Below are positions 12,117-22,300 of a DNA stretch of 64,000 nucleotides, one piece after another; within the stretch, counting starts at the first letter, position 1; each line of letters begins with the position of its first letter. A model generated the notes under the pieces. The model ran no database searches. It saw only the letters and a program-made list of their open reading frames with translations, and was not told where the DNA came from. Both the position numbers and the translations under genes were made by a program. This DNA is from Ganoderma boninense (taxonomy: Eukaryota > Basidiomycota > Agaricomycetes > Polyporales > Polyporaceae), in NCBI GenBank assembly GCA_002900995.3, contig CM035312.1, positions 682,001-746,000 of the forward strand, read 5' to 3'.

Positions 12117-12731
12117 TTGCCAACCGTGGCGTCCTCATCATCCTCTACTCTCTCCTACCTCTCCGACACCCCGCCTGTCGTGCACCTCGCCGACGGCACC
12201 ACCCATCACCTCGTCCCCATCGACACACCCACCCACTCACCGACGTCGTCTCCTTCGTCGACACCACCCATCCCGATTCCACCCCCACACTTGCGCTACC
12301 ATTCCCCACCACCTATCTATGACTCCGATACCGACATAGAACCCGAATCCAACCACGACTCCGACCACTCGACCACCGCCATAGACTCTGACTCCGTCTA
12401 CGAATACAACGACGAAGTCCATATCATCAACGTCTCCCGACTCATCAATCCGGCTCACGCCACCTTCATCCGCCGCCCAGTCCGTACCTCCCTGTTCCAA
12501 GGGATAGAAGTCACGGCGTACGTCTCACGCTCTCTTTACCCCATTCTTCCCGGACACATCGTTTTCCGTTTCCCCGCCACCAATAACCGCCCCGCCTACA
12601 CTCTCTACGGTATCATCGCCCTCGTCCAACCCACCTACTTTGTCATACACATTACGCTAGCCCCATACGTCAGCGGCATTACTGCCCAGCTACACACCTC
12701 CACACCCCTCGGACCCGAGGAACCCGAGTAG
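12117..12731 (+). CDS. Element A leader ORF upstream of gag, unrecognised
   Basis: An open frame of more than 200 codons runs from the LTR edge to a TAG at 12729-12731, between the LTR and gag. The first half is Ser/Thr/Pro-rich with an acidic stretch (DSDTDIEPESNHDSD). The second half looks like a folded domain (INPAHATFIRRPVRTSLFQ, YPILPGHIVFRFPATNN). The frame has no ATG anywhere, so if used it would need splicing or a non-AUG start. I recognise no domain. It is followed by 140 bp of non-coding sequence and then the ATG of gag, where element B has inserted. It could be an extra ORF of this family or an ancestral N-terminal part of Gag. Confidence 0.45.
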   Translation: MPTVASSSSSTLSYLSDTPPVVHLADGTTHHLVPIDTPTHSPTSSPSSTPPIPIPPPHLRYHSPPPIYDSDTDIEPESNHDSDHSTTAIDSDSVYEYNDEVHIINVSRLINPAHATFIRRPVRTSLFQGIEVTAYVSRSLYPILPGHIVFRFPATNNRPAYTLYGIIALVQPTYFVIHITLAPYVSGITAQLHTSTPLGPEEPE

Positions 12732-12871
12732 TCAGTGACCACGTGTCACAACTCGGCGCAGGAGACCCCGGTTAGCCATACCGCGGTAAAACTGCTACTA
12801 TAGTTACCTATCACATCCTGCTTCACACGTACGCGTACTTTGCGCTTACATACACCTTCTTTGTCTAGCCT

Positions 12872-12876
12872 ATGGA
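12872..12876. repeat. TSD of element B, left copy (ATGGA)
   Basis: It directly precedes TGTTACGACTGG and is matched by 19918-19922 after CATGACA. Confidence 0.9.
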
Positions 12877-13336
12877 TGTTACGACTGGCTGTCGAGTAAG
12901 ATCAGGGAGGAGGCTTACGAGACGAGCAAGGGCGTCGACGAGCACTTGTGCAGCGAGAGCGGAGCAGGGCTCGACAGTCAGGCTGGAGACAAGATGTATT
13001 GAGCGAGTAACTAACGAGCGAGAATACAGCAAGGCTTACCTGGAGACAAGAGGTCGAAACTGAGGTCTCCAGGTAGCAAAGTACAGGCCTTATATACATG
13101 TAACGGACAATGGGAACCGTGGACAATAGGTAACTATGGACACGGGAACCAGTGGGAGAACAATGGTATGTAGTACAATGACGACGGGAACAATGGGTAA
13201 CAGGAGTTATTGTACTGCGAGAACAAGGGACAGGTTTGCTAAACAACGGAGGACAATAAGGATGACGCAGGAGGCAAACAGTCCGAAAAGGGAAAGAGAG
13301 ACGCCGGGGTAGGCGCCGAGCGTGCCGTTCATGACA
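12877..13336 (-). repeat. Element B 3' LTR
   Basis: 460 bp, the left copy in window orientation. Compared with 19458-19917 I find three differences (GTCGAG/GTCAAG, GACGAC/GACGAT, GCGCCG/GCGCTG). All are transitions at CpG. Confidence 0.92.
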
Positions 13337-13553
13337 ATACCCCCCTCCTAAGGATCGTGTCCTCACGATCGAGTCTTCTTGTTGAGAGGGCCAGGAGCGT
13401 CGGGATGTGTCGAATAAAACTTTTGCAGCACTTTTGGCGCATTTGCTAGATCCGACACGTCTTCCCAGCTATCGTGTTCAGGGCCCCAGCCCTTCCAGTG
13501 AACAAGATACTGCAGTTTCTTCCACCGCCCATACCGACGCGACTCTAACACTT

Positions 13554-13740
13554 TGTAACGACCGGCTGAAAATGGAACGCGCGGGAATTGCACCACGCAC
13601 AACCGTTGGACTATCCGTCCCACTTTCCCAGCCTGTTACAACGCCCTCAACCTCAACCATACGGGTGGACTAGGCCCGTCCTGGGTTTATTGGTCTATTG
13701 GGGAACCGTAACGCGGTCACTCCGTGACCTGCCCGTTACA
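13554..13740 (-). repeat. TRIM-like element, terminal repeat (left)
   Basis: 187 bp, by eye identical to 13845-14031. Its ends TGTAACG and CGTTACA are mutually inverted. Confidence 0.85.
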
Positions 13741-13844
13741 TCCGCCCTCCCGGTGAAGTGCCATCTTCAGGGGAGGCGCTTCATCGAAGAAATGCCCAGT
13801 GGCAAGTGCGGGGTTCGAACGCATGACACTGACGTTCCACCAAA

Positions 13845-14031
13845 TGTAACGACCGGCTGAAAATGGAACGCGCGGGAATTGCACCACGCACAACCGTTGG
13901 ACTATCCGTCCCACTTTCCCAGCCTGTTACAACGCCCTCAACCTCAACCATACGGGTGGACTAGGCCCGTCCTGGGTTTATTGGTCTATTGGGGAACCGT
14001 AACGCGGTCACTCCGTGACCTGCCCGTTACA
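13845..14031 (-). repeat. TRIM-like element, terminal repeat (right)
   Basis: The second 187-bp copy, followed directly by the TSD CACTT. Confidence 0.85.
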
Positions 14032-17000
14032 CACTTCCTCTACTTCGTACTCTTCCTCTCCTTCCACTTCAAGGGCTGCAGGTTCAGGGGGATGCCGACC
14101 GGGTAGTTGGCTTTCTTTGTGTGGGTGTAGGAGCGTCACATGGAACACTGGGTGGAGCCCCATGTCTTTGGGGAGCTTGAGCTCGTAAGCCAAGTTGCCC
14201 ACCTTGCGCTTGACAGGGTACGGGCCAGCGTACCGGTCCACCAGTTTCCGAGAGACTCCAGGAACCCGGAAGTTCCTCGTGTCGAGCCACACCTTCTGAC
14301 CCTCCTTGAACTCTGGAGCAGCGGAGACATAGCGATCGTAGTACTCCTTCATCCGCTCTGCTGCCAGGGTTAGGGCTGAGGTCGCATCCTCCCTTGCCTG
14401 CCGCAACTCCTCCCTTCGTTCATCTGCCGTAGGCACCATGGTGGATAGCATCGGAACGTGGAACTGAGGTTCATAGCCGTACATGAGGTAAAACGGCGAG
14501 TACCCTGTGGATGAATGTACGCGCGAGTTGAAGCAGTATTCTGCCGTTGGCAGCCACTTGACCCAATCGTCGCGGCGCCTTGAGCAGTACATCCGTAGGT
14601 ACGCCTCTATCTCCTGGTTCCATCGCTCCGACTGTCCATCCGTCTGCGGGTGGTAGGCTGTGGACAACGCGCTTTCTATGTCGAGGCCTTTAAGGATTGC
14701 ACGGAAGAGCTTGCTAGAGAACTGGGGCCCCCGATCAGAGATGATCTTACGCGGGAGTCCATGTAGGCGGAACCATTCTCTAATGAAGTTGTCTGCAGTC
14801 CCTTCCGTGTCGATCTCCTCAGTGCATGGAATAAGGTGAATCATCTTTCCATGCCGATCAGCAATAAGCTGGAGCGCGTTGTATCCATCCACCTCCGGCA
14901 ATCCAGTAATGAAGTCACAGGTAACTACTTGGCCTGGGCCGTCCGGGATCTCGTTGGGCTGAAGGGGACCATGTGGCTTCGCATGTGAAGTTTTGCCACG
15001 GCGACAAGTGTCGCAGGTCTCAACGTAATCCTTAATGAACTTTGCCATGCCCGGCCACCAGTAGTTCCGTGTAACCAACTCCACCGTCTTTGCCTGGCCA
15101 GGGTGTCCAGCAGGCGGGAGGTCGTGGTGAATGCGCACTATCTCTGCTCGGAGCGCGTCGTCTTTGGGGACATAAACTCGGCCGCGGTAGAGCAGCAGGC
15201 CCTGTTCTGTGTTCCAGTCCACCAAATCGTTCTGTAGACGTGCTGGCCCTAGCTTATCGAGCTTGCTGAGTGCCTCTGCGACCTCCTGCTCACGCTCTCC
15301 ACATTCTCGAATGCGGCGGAGCAGTGCCTTCTCTGGTACCACTGACATGTGCCCTCTCTTGGCTGCCAGTACTCGGAAGCGATCGGGTTGCAACATGACT
15401 CGGTTCAGGTTGTCATCGGCATCATCCTTCTGGTGATCAGGCCTGCGCGACAGCGCATCTGCCCTACCGTTGGAGGTGCCTGGCTTGTGTGCAATGATAA
15501 AGTCGAACCGTGACAGATAGAGAGCCCAACGTGCCTGCCTGCATGTGAGGTTTTGTGCGGCCTTCCAGTACTCGAGGTTCTTGTGGTCCGACTGGATCTC
15601 GAACACACTGGGAAGACCCTCGAGGTAGTGGCGCCAGGCCTGCAGGGCACGGATGATAGCGAGCATCTCCTTGTCATAGATCTCGTAGTTGCGTTCCGCA
15701 TCACTCATTGACTCAGAGTGGAAAGCCACAGGGTGCCATTTGCCATCCTCCCCCTCCTGAGACAGAACCGCACTGGTAGCATACCCAGATGCATCGACTT
15801 CAATGCGGGTTTTGCGGTCTGGGTCATACATGCTCAGGACAGGGCTTTCAGTGAAACGACGTTTGAGCTCATTGAATGCTGATTGCTCTTCGGCACCCCA
15901 TTGCCAGGGAGCATTACCCGTGAGACGGTCAAGAGGTTTGCATACTGCACTGAAGTCCTTAATGAACCGCCTGTAGAAATTCGCAAAACCGCGGAACTTC
16001 CGTACATCTGAGGCGTTCTGAGGGACAGGCCAATCTGCGATACCCCTGACCTTCACTGGGTCCATCTCCACACGGTTCTCCGAGACGAGCACACCTAGGT
16101 ACTCAACCTTGGGCTGTTCGAATTCGCACTTCTCTGGCTTGCAGAACAGGTCGTGCTCCGCCAGACGCTTCAGGACCTCACGCACCAATGTGCGGTGTTC
16201 CTCAATGTCGTTGGTGAATATGAGGATGTTGTCGAGGTAGATAGTGATTTTGCCGAGTATGATGAGGTCCTTGAAGATGTCGTTCATGAGCGCAGAGAAT
16301 GTACTGGGCGAGTTGGCCAGTCCGAAGTACATCACGTTCGGTTCGAACAGTCCGCGATTGGTAACAAAGGCAGCCTTCCATTCATCACCGGTCTTGATCC
16401 GCACATTGTTGTACCCCCAACGGATGTCAAGCTTTGTAAAGTACTTGGCCCTCTTGAGTCGATCCATCAAGTCCGACACCAACGGCAGTGGGTATCGGTT
16501 CTTAATGGTGATGTCGTTCAATCGCCGGTAGTCCTGTACAGGACGTAGGCTGCCGTCCTTCTTTTTAACGAAGAAGAACGGTGATGACATCGGTGACTTC
16601 GACTCTTGAATATAACCTTTGGCCAAGTTCTCACTAAGGAACTTGTCAAGCTCGACCTGCTCGCTGGGAGACAGGGGGTACACCTTGGAATGGAACATCC
16701 TAGCATCTGGTATGAGTTCTATAGCGTGGTCATAGGGTCCGTGCTCAGGTAGACGTTCGGACGCCTCTTTCGAGAACACACGCAGATACTCGTGGTACTG
16801 GGGAGGTACAATCTCTTCGACAGGACGGACTTCCTTCTTCTGATACTCTTGTTCAGCGAGCTGTTGAGAGTACGTGTAGCTCGCCGACACAAAGATCTTA
16901 GGGGTACCTCGAAGTAGTCGTCCATCTTCCAGTGCATTGAGAAGAGACTCCTCAGTGCCATCCCATTCTGGCAGAAAACCTGGTGGTGGAGGCCTATCTT

Positions 17001-17618
17001 CCTCCTCCTCCTCGACCATTACGGCCGTGCATATCCTACCCATCGTCTTTGCCTTCCGCACCCGCCGAGAACCGTTGCGCACCGTAAGCCGTACCTCCGT
17101 ATCACGCGCTTTGGTCTCAACAGGTTTGGATGCCTTCCGATGAGTCGGACATGCCTCTGGACATCTCGATAGGCGCAGTGAGCCACGTTCCCAGTCTACT
17201 TCAGGGTTGTGCTCGCGCAGCCAGTCCAGGCCAATGATCACATCCTCTTCTCCTATGTCTGTCACCACAAACACCACCTTCTCTCGGTGGTCTCCAATCG
17301 CCATATCCAACACGGCGACCTCCGTGATCGTCCCATCACGGTTCTCAGTACCATCTATGTTGTACAGAGGGATTGGCCTTGCCAACTTCCTCGTCGTAAC
17401 CTGGTTCTTCTCTACGAACCGTCTATGTAAAAACTTAGTAGTAGCTCCACTATCTACCATTGCTACTATGTCCTTATGTCGCTGCTTGCCGATCAACCGT
17501 ACCGGTATATGAAAGTGTTGGCCACTATGATTTACTTTATATACGAACGTGGAACTTAGTACAGAAAATCGACTATTACTACAAGAGCCGGCACGCGCAG
17601 CGTCCAGTGCGGCTCTGA

Positions 17619-19067
17619 TCAGAAACCCTCCTTCTTTTCAGCGGCCGAAAGGGCCGCCAGCTTTTCCTCCATCGCCTTAACCTGGGCCTGGAGAGCCGCC
17701 ACTTCCGTAGTCGTGGTGGATGAGGAAGCAGCCTTCTGTCCTCCTGCCTTAAGCTTCGGGCATTCGACGGCGCGGTGTCCGGGTTGACCACAGCTGTAGC
17801 AGTTCCCGGTAAACGGCTTCTTCCCTGTAGCAGCTGCCTTCTCTCCCTTCTTCTTCCACCCAAACGACTTCGGGCGTTCCTCCTCTCTAGTGACAAGGTT
17901 CTGGTCGAGCGACAGTGCCACCTTCTGAATCTTCGTGAGGTCGGAGATGTCGTGGGCAGTGGTAGCGAAGACATCCTTGAGTCTGGGAGGCAACCCCTCG
18001 CGGTACCGTTCACGCTTGTCTGCGTCACTGAAGCTGGTCCGGGCCGCGATGGTGTTAAACTGCACCGTGTACTCCTTGACGGTGCCAACCTTGTGGTACG
18101 CCTTGCAAAGCTTAACCAGCTCAGCGACGGCAGCTTCCTTGTCGTCCGCTGCGCAGAAATGGGCCTTGAAGGCCGTTTCAAAGGCATTGAAGTCTGCCCA
18201 AGGACTTTTCGTGGTCACGAGGGTCACGATGTGAGGCCCTGCCCAGTCTGCCGCTCCCTCGGTAAGCTTGCTCAGGACCGTCATCCATGTGACGACGGGG
18301 TCCAGGCCAGGGGCTGCTGTCGTCAGGGTGTTGTAGTAGATCCTGGCTGCAGACACGAAGCGTAGACCATCTTGAGCAGTTTTTCCATCGTATGTGGAGG
18401 GAGCGATTTGGGAGAGGAGTTTGGAGACATCGAATGGCGGGAGAGTGGTCATGACGGGTGAGGACGATCGGCTGGATGAGGACGATGAAGAGGGTTGTGG
18501 AGTGTTGAGATTGACGGTTTCTCGTTTGGGTTGCGGTTCGAGCTTAACTTCAGGCTTCGCTTCTACCTTTGGAAGTTTAGAGCTCGAGGCAACAGGGGAT
18601 GAAGTGACTCGCTGCCGGGCGAGTTCGAGGGCTGTCTGAAGAGGAATTGCTCCCAAACGTGGAGAGCCGGAGGGGGTCGCAGTAGGTGTTGGCTTGCGGC
18701 TGGTTGGACGTGAGGGTGCACGGGATGGAACCCGTGAAGATGGCTTGGATGGGGGACGAGAGGCTGGTCTGGACGCGGGGTTCTGGGTGGTGACTATCGC
18801 CGCCTGACGAGCTGGGGGGCATCCTGGATCTCGAGGTGCAGGTGCTGGTGGGTTTGTGATCTTCGCACGGATTAGGACTTCCTGTTCTTTGGTGGTGAGG
18901 AGTCTAGGGGCGATGCCTTCGCGAGTTTCAAGAGTATCGTCAAATGTGTGTGATCGGTGGGGGCACGGTTGCTCCTCGCAGCAGTACCAGGCTTGCTTAT
19001 CTTCGTCCCAGTACTCGTCCTGTACCGCAGTGGGGTGAAATATGTGTCCCCAGGCTTGGCAAGCCAC
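17619..19067 (-). CDS. Element B Gag
   Basis: Gag forms the virus-like particle of the retrotransposon and binds its RNA. The frame has 482 codons from the ATG at 19067 to TGA at 17621-17619. The N-terminus (about residues 1-60) contains clustered Cys/His (YCCEEQPCPHRSH). A Ser/Pro-rich low-complexity part covers about 90-220. The helical retrotransposon-Gag domain follows (for example PWADFNAFETAFKAHF). Near the C-terminus is one CCHC zinc knuckle CYSCGQPGHRAVEC, then a coiled-coil-like Ala/Glu tail. It appears intact. Pol follows in the -1 frame through the slippery site at 17628-17622. Confidence 0.88.
   Translation of the reverse strand: MACQAWGHIFHPTAVQDEYWDEDKQAWYCCEEQPCPHRSHTFDDTLETREGIAPRLLTTKEQEVLIRAKITNPPAPAPRDPGCPPARQAAIVTTQNPASRPASRPPSKPSSRVPSRAPSRPTSRKPTPTATPSGSPRLGAIPLQTALELARQRVTSSPVASSSKLPKVEAKPEVKLEPQPKRETVNLNTPQPSSSSSSSRSSSPVMTTLPPFDVSKLLSQIAPSTYDGKTAQDGLRFVSAARIYYNTLTTAAPGLDPVVTWMTVLSKLTEGAADWAGPHIVTLVTTKSPWADFNAFETAFKAHFCAADDKEAAVAELVKLCKAYHKVGTVKEYTVQFNTIAARTSFSDADKRERYREGLPPRLKDVFATTAHDISDLTKIQKVALSLDQNLVTREEERPKSFGWKKKGEKAAATGKKPFTGNCYSCGQPGHRAVECPKLKAGGQKAASSSTTTTEVAALQAQVKAMEEKLAALSAAEKKEGF
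17622..17628 (-). promoter_or_regulatory. Probable -1 ribosomal frameshift site between Gag and Pol of element B
   Basis: On the minus strand the heptamer GGGTTTC is read as GAG GGT TTC TGA, directly in front of the Gag stop. It fits the X XXY YYZ rule for -1 slippage. A -1 shift here enters the frame that runs ATC AGA GCC GCA... into protease without another stop. I have not folded the downstream RNA. Confidence 0.6.
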
Positions 19068-19444
19068 GTTGAATCTCGCTTCCTTATCCTAGGAATGAAA
19101 CAGCAGGTGCACGATCCAACACTGTCTGCTCAGCCTCCTCGGCCTATTGCTGTGTCTTAGCCCAAGGGGCACGGGCCCAAGGGTGTTCTGCCTTGGCTTT
19201 GTTTCGCCGCCTTTCTCTAGCCTCCCACGCCGTGAGGCGGACCACTTCTGTCACTACCGGGGTCTCGTGTTAGGAGCTTTCCGCGTACTGTACCACTTGG
19301 GAGTGGCAAGCCTCAGGTTGCGCCGAGACCACGTCTGATGGTGTGACTAGAGCGCGTACTACGCTAGGCCAACACAGAGGATCAAAGTGCGTACCGTACG
19401 AGAGGGAAAAGAAAGGAAAGGGAGTACGCCGGTGCTCGTGTAGA

Positions 19445-19455
19445 AGTTTCGACCT
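19445..19455 (-). other. Element B primer-binding site, self-priming type
   Basis: On the minus strand, two bases after the 5' LTR, is AGGTCGAAACT. It is the exact reverse complement of the 11 nt at 19642-19632 in the LTR. No tRNA-type TGG PBS is seen. The arrangement equals that of element A although the sequences are unrelated. Confidence 0.6.
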
Positions 19456-19457
19456 AA

Positions 19458-19917
19458 TGTTACGACTGGCTGTCAAGTAAGATCAGGGAGGAGGCTTACG
19501 AGACGAGCAAGGGCGTCGACGAGCACTTGTGCAGCGAGAGCGGAGCAGGGCTCGACAGTCAGGCTGGAGACAAGATGTATTGAGCGAGTAACTAACGAGC
19601 GAGAATACAGCAAGGCTTACCTGGAGACAAGAGGTCGAAACTGAGGTCTCCAGGTAGCAAAGTACAGGCCTTATATACATGTAACGGACAATGGGAACCG
19701 TGGACAATAGGTAACTATGGACACGGGAACCAGTGGGAGAACAATGGTATGTAGTACAATGACGATGGGAACAATGGGTAACAGGAGTTATTGTACTGCG
19801 AGAACAAGGGACAGGTTTGCTAAACAACGGAGGACAATAAGGATGACGCAGGAGGCAAACAGTCCGAAAAGGGAAAGAGAGACGCCGGGGTAGGCGCTGA
19901 GCGTGCCGTTCATGACA
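19458..19917 (-). repeat. Element B 5' LTR
   Basis: 460 bp. On the minus strand it holds a TATA box (TATATAAGG, 19677-19669) and, 35 nt further, AGTTTCGACCT (19642-19632). That sequence is the probable transcript start and is complementary to the site just inside the LTR. Confidence 0.92.
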
Positions 19918-19922
19918 ATGGA
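19918..19922. repeat. TSD of element B, right copy (ATGGA)
   Basis: It matches 12872-12876 and contains the start codon of element A gag (ATG GAC CCT TGG). Confidence 0.9.
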
Positions 19923-21980
19923 CCCTTGGGACCAGCTGCTCGCCACATATCAATATCCATCCCCATCTCCATCTCCCCCACCGATCCTCCGCGCTATCTA
20001 CGCGCGGGAAGCTAGGGAAGCACGGAGTGCCAAGGACTACGGCACTTTCAGGTCCAAGTACCCTCAGGCACCCGAATTGACGCATTCATCTTCGACGACA
20101 ATCTCTTCCCCTGTCAAGAAAACCCCTGCCCCCACCGATACAACAGCCAAAACCCCCTCGGCTTCCTCAAACCCGAGTGGCACCCAATCCCACGCAAACC
20201 GCCAACGGAGCAGACACCAGCACCAACAACTCCGGTACCTGGAACGTCTAACGCAGGAACTCGTACACGTCATCTGACCACTGAGCCCGTCGAACGTGCT
20301 GGAAGCCCATACCCACGAACCCGTCCAGAACGACAACGAGAACCATCCCCGCCCCCCACACACATCCCTCTCCCTGTTCAAGCCGCAAAATCTGCGGAAG
20401 CGTCCCCGGTCGCCGGAAGCAGCCGATTGGAATACCGAGAACCAGCCGAAGATCCCCCGTCTCCAGATCTCACACCAGTCCCCGACCCAGCCCCTGACCA
20501 GGAACCATCCGGTCGTAATAGATCTGACTCAGACGGACTCACCCAAGCCCTCAGCAACCTCGGCCTCTACCCTTCCCCTACGACCACAGGACCCGTTCCC
20601 TCTACCCAAAACACTGCCCAGCCTCCCACCCAGACCACCGCCAGCTGCCAATCACCCCATTCTAATCGAGCGATGGCGCAAGAGTTTTCACTCGACCAGA
20701 CGACACGGCAGTGGATCGAGGACGAGATCGCAAACTATCTCGCCAGGCCAACCACCGGCCGGAAACACGCTCCGCCAAGACTCGCCCCACCCGAATTCTT
20801 CGATGGCATCAGCCCAGACTACGAACAATGGAAGTCTGACGTCCAGGTCTACGTGGCCGGCTTGGACAAAGATGCAGCAATATCTGCAGTTCTAGGGCTG
20901 ATCCGTGGAACCAATGTAAATAGGTGGAAGAGAAATCTCGTGCAAGCCAAGTTCGTGGCAAATGGGAACAGTTGGAACTATGCGAGCGTAGCTGCGTTCT
21001 GGACTGAGTTAACAGCAAAGTTTAGACCAGTAAACTATGTCAACGATGCGATCATCGCGCTTGACCAAGTCCACATGGGCAACCAACGAGCAGAGGACTT
21101 CTTTGATCAATGGGAAGATCTCACGGACCGCGCCGGCGAGGACAAGGACACGGCCAACAACATCTATCGGCTCAAAAATGCATTGCCATCTGGCTACCTA
21201 ATCACGATCAGTACAATGCCAACCAAACCAGCCAACTATGCGGAGTGGAGGAAAACGATCATCGATATGGACAACGATCAAATCATCTTCAATCGACAGA
21301 TCTGTGACTTCACACGCCGTCCACTTCCACAGCAACCACTCCCATGCCCACCACTCCGTTACTCCCAGCCTCAATACGCCCCGCCTCGATACCCCCCTCC
21401 GCGCCCACAATATGCCCCTCGAACACCACAATATGCACCACGACCAGCCCCGCAGTACTATCCCCCACAGTACTATCCGCCGCAGTACCCACCGCCACGC
21501 CCATACTATCCACAACGCCCACAAATGCCCATGATGCCTGGAGATAGGCGAACGGGTACAGGAGTCACGTATGGTGGAGCCGGTCAGCCGATGGACATTG
21601 ATCGACTTAGAGCTCGGCCCTGCCGGAAATGCGGTGCGAAGCAGAATGAAAAGGGCTCATGCGGAGACATGTGGCACATTCCCAACCGGACTGGCGAAGC
21701 GGCAGTCTAAAAGCGCCGGTGGGAAGAACGTGACAGCCGTGAAGAATTCCTCGAAGAGGTTAGACGCTTCCATCAGGAAGACCCCGAGGACTTCCTTATG
21801 CAGATTGCCGGGATGGAAATCCCTAGCTACTACGAGGAGCCACAGCCACCGATGGAGTATCCACAAGGGGACTATGTGGATAGCTATGGGAAATACGAGA
21901 TCAGATGGATGACTACGAGCAGCATTTTCCCTACGGTCCCGCGTAAGCACACATACGAGGCGACCATCTCTGTACAATAG
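19918..21980 (+). pseudogene. Element A Gag, frame-shifted and with an internal stop
   Basis: Gag starts at the ATG inside the element B TSD (MDPWDQLLATYQYPSPSPSP). The first frame is lost near 20055-20075, where the coding-like sequence moves to another frame (TRIDAFIFDDNLFPCQ onward), indicating a one-base indel. The rest includes a Pro-rich linker, the Gag helical domain (PPEFFDGISPDYEQWKSDVQ, YVNDAIIALDQVHMGNQRAE), a Tyr/Pro-rich repeat (YYPPQYYPPQYPPPRPYYPQ) and a Cys/His cluster (CRKCG...CGDMWH) that is not a standard CCHC knuckle. A TAA at 21708-21710 is followed in frame by more Gag-like sequence (RWEERDSREEFLEEVRRF) up to 21980. The stop could be a mutation or a readthrough site. Confidence 0.75.
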
Positions 21981-22300
21981 TTTTGTGAATCGGTTTTCTG
22001 TTTTGGATTCGGATGTACCCATACCGGGTTGTACTATACCTATGCCTACTTATTCACCAGACATCACCACTACTCCCCAACCTACCCAGTCACCTACTGT
22101 ATTTATAAAAAATAACGAGACGTCTGATTGTCGGGGCCAACACACGGGCAACGATCAGCGTGGCGGGTTAGAGCCCGTGCTTAATTTCTCGTCAAAAATT
22201 AACAAAAAAATTGAAAAAACTCCTAGTGTGCTGGAAACCAAACCCAAAACCATTAACGCTATCCGGGTAATGTCCTACGGCCCAACATACTCACCTGCTG
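21981..22300 (+). pseudogene. Element A Gag-Pol linker before the protease
   Basis: The frame shifts again and gives NRFSVLDSDVPIPGC and, later, TINAIRVMSYGPTYSPA, the kind of linker found before Ty3/gypsy proteases. It is cut by the inverted-repeat DNA element, and the protease continues at 24642. Confidence 0.5.

Larger units (their letters stand above)
13554..14031 (-). mobile_element. TRIM-like miniature LTR element inside element B
   Basis: Two identical 187-bp direct repeats (13554-13740 and 13845-14031) start TGTAACG and end CGTTACA. They flank a 104-bp interior with no coding capacity. The whole is framed by the 5-bp duplication CACTT (13549-13553 and 14032-14036). This is the layout of a terminal-repeat retrotransposon in miniature. 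On the minus strand a purine tract (GGGAGGGCGGA) lies next to the downstream LTR and a TGGTGGAACGTC stretch next to the upstream one, so minus is the likelier orientation. The terminal repeats show no difference by eye, which points to a very recent insertion. It needs enzymes from another element. Confidence 0.82.
13363..17618 (-). pseudogene. Element B Pol (PR-RT-RNase H-IN-chromodomain), disrupted
   Basis: Pol is in the -1 frame relative to Gag. In order it shows an aspartic protease (MVDSGATTKFLHRRF), reverse transcriptase (RPVQDYRRLND, TKLDIRWGYNNVRI), RNase H (IEVDASGYATSAVL, EIQSDHKNLEYW), the integrase zinc-binding part (ending CDTCRRGK) and the integrase core with CDFITGL, IISDRGPQFS and HPQTDGQSERWNQE. 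The RT catalytic motif reads YLDN instead of YxDD because of GAC to AAC (about 16,223-16,234), which should abolish activity. After VEEV the frame runs into the 478-bp insertion (13554-14031) and stops. The missing chromodomain continues on the other side (YLVHWKGWGPEHDSWEDV) and ends at 13363. Confidence 0.9.
12877..19917 (-). mobile_element. Element B: Ty3/gypsy chromodomain LTR retrotransposon nested in element A
   Basis: It is bounded by 460-bp LTRs (12877-13336 and 19458-19917) with TG..CA ends and a 5-bp TSD ATGGA (12872-12876 and 19918-19922). The coding strand is minus: Gag (19067-17619), then a frame-shifted Pol. It sits exactly at the ATG of element A's gag; the TSD includes that ATG. 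It is 7,041 bp long, or about 6,558 bp without the 478-bp insertion and its TSD. The polypurine tract AGGAGGGGGGTAT lies next to the 3' LTR (13337-13349). Two lesions make it defective: the LTR miniature in the chromodomain and an Asp to Asn change in the RT active site. Confidence 0.93.

Noticed and set aside
13809..13844. tRNA-like B box (GGTTCGAACGC) followed by ...CCACCA in the TRIM interior
   Set aside because: The distance from the T-loop to CCA is about six bases too long and no tRNA fold can be drawn. It may be a degenerate primer-binding site but not a tRNA gene.
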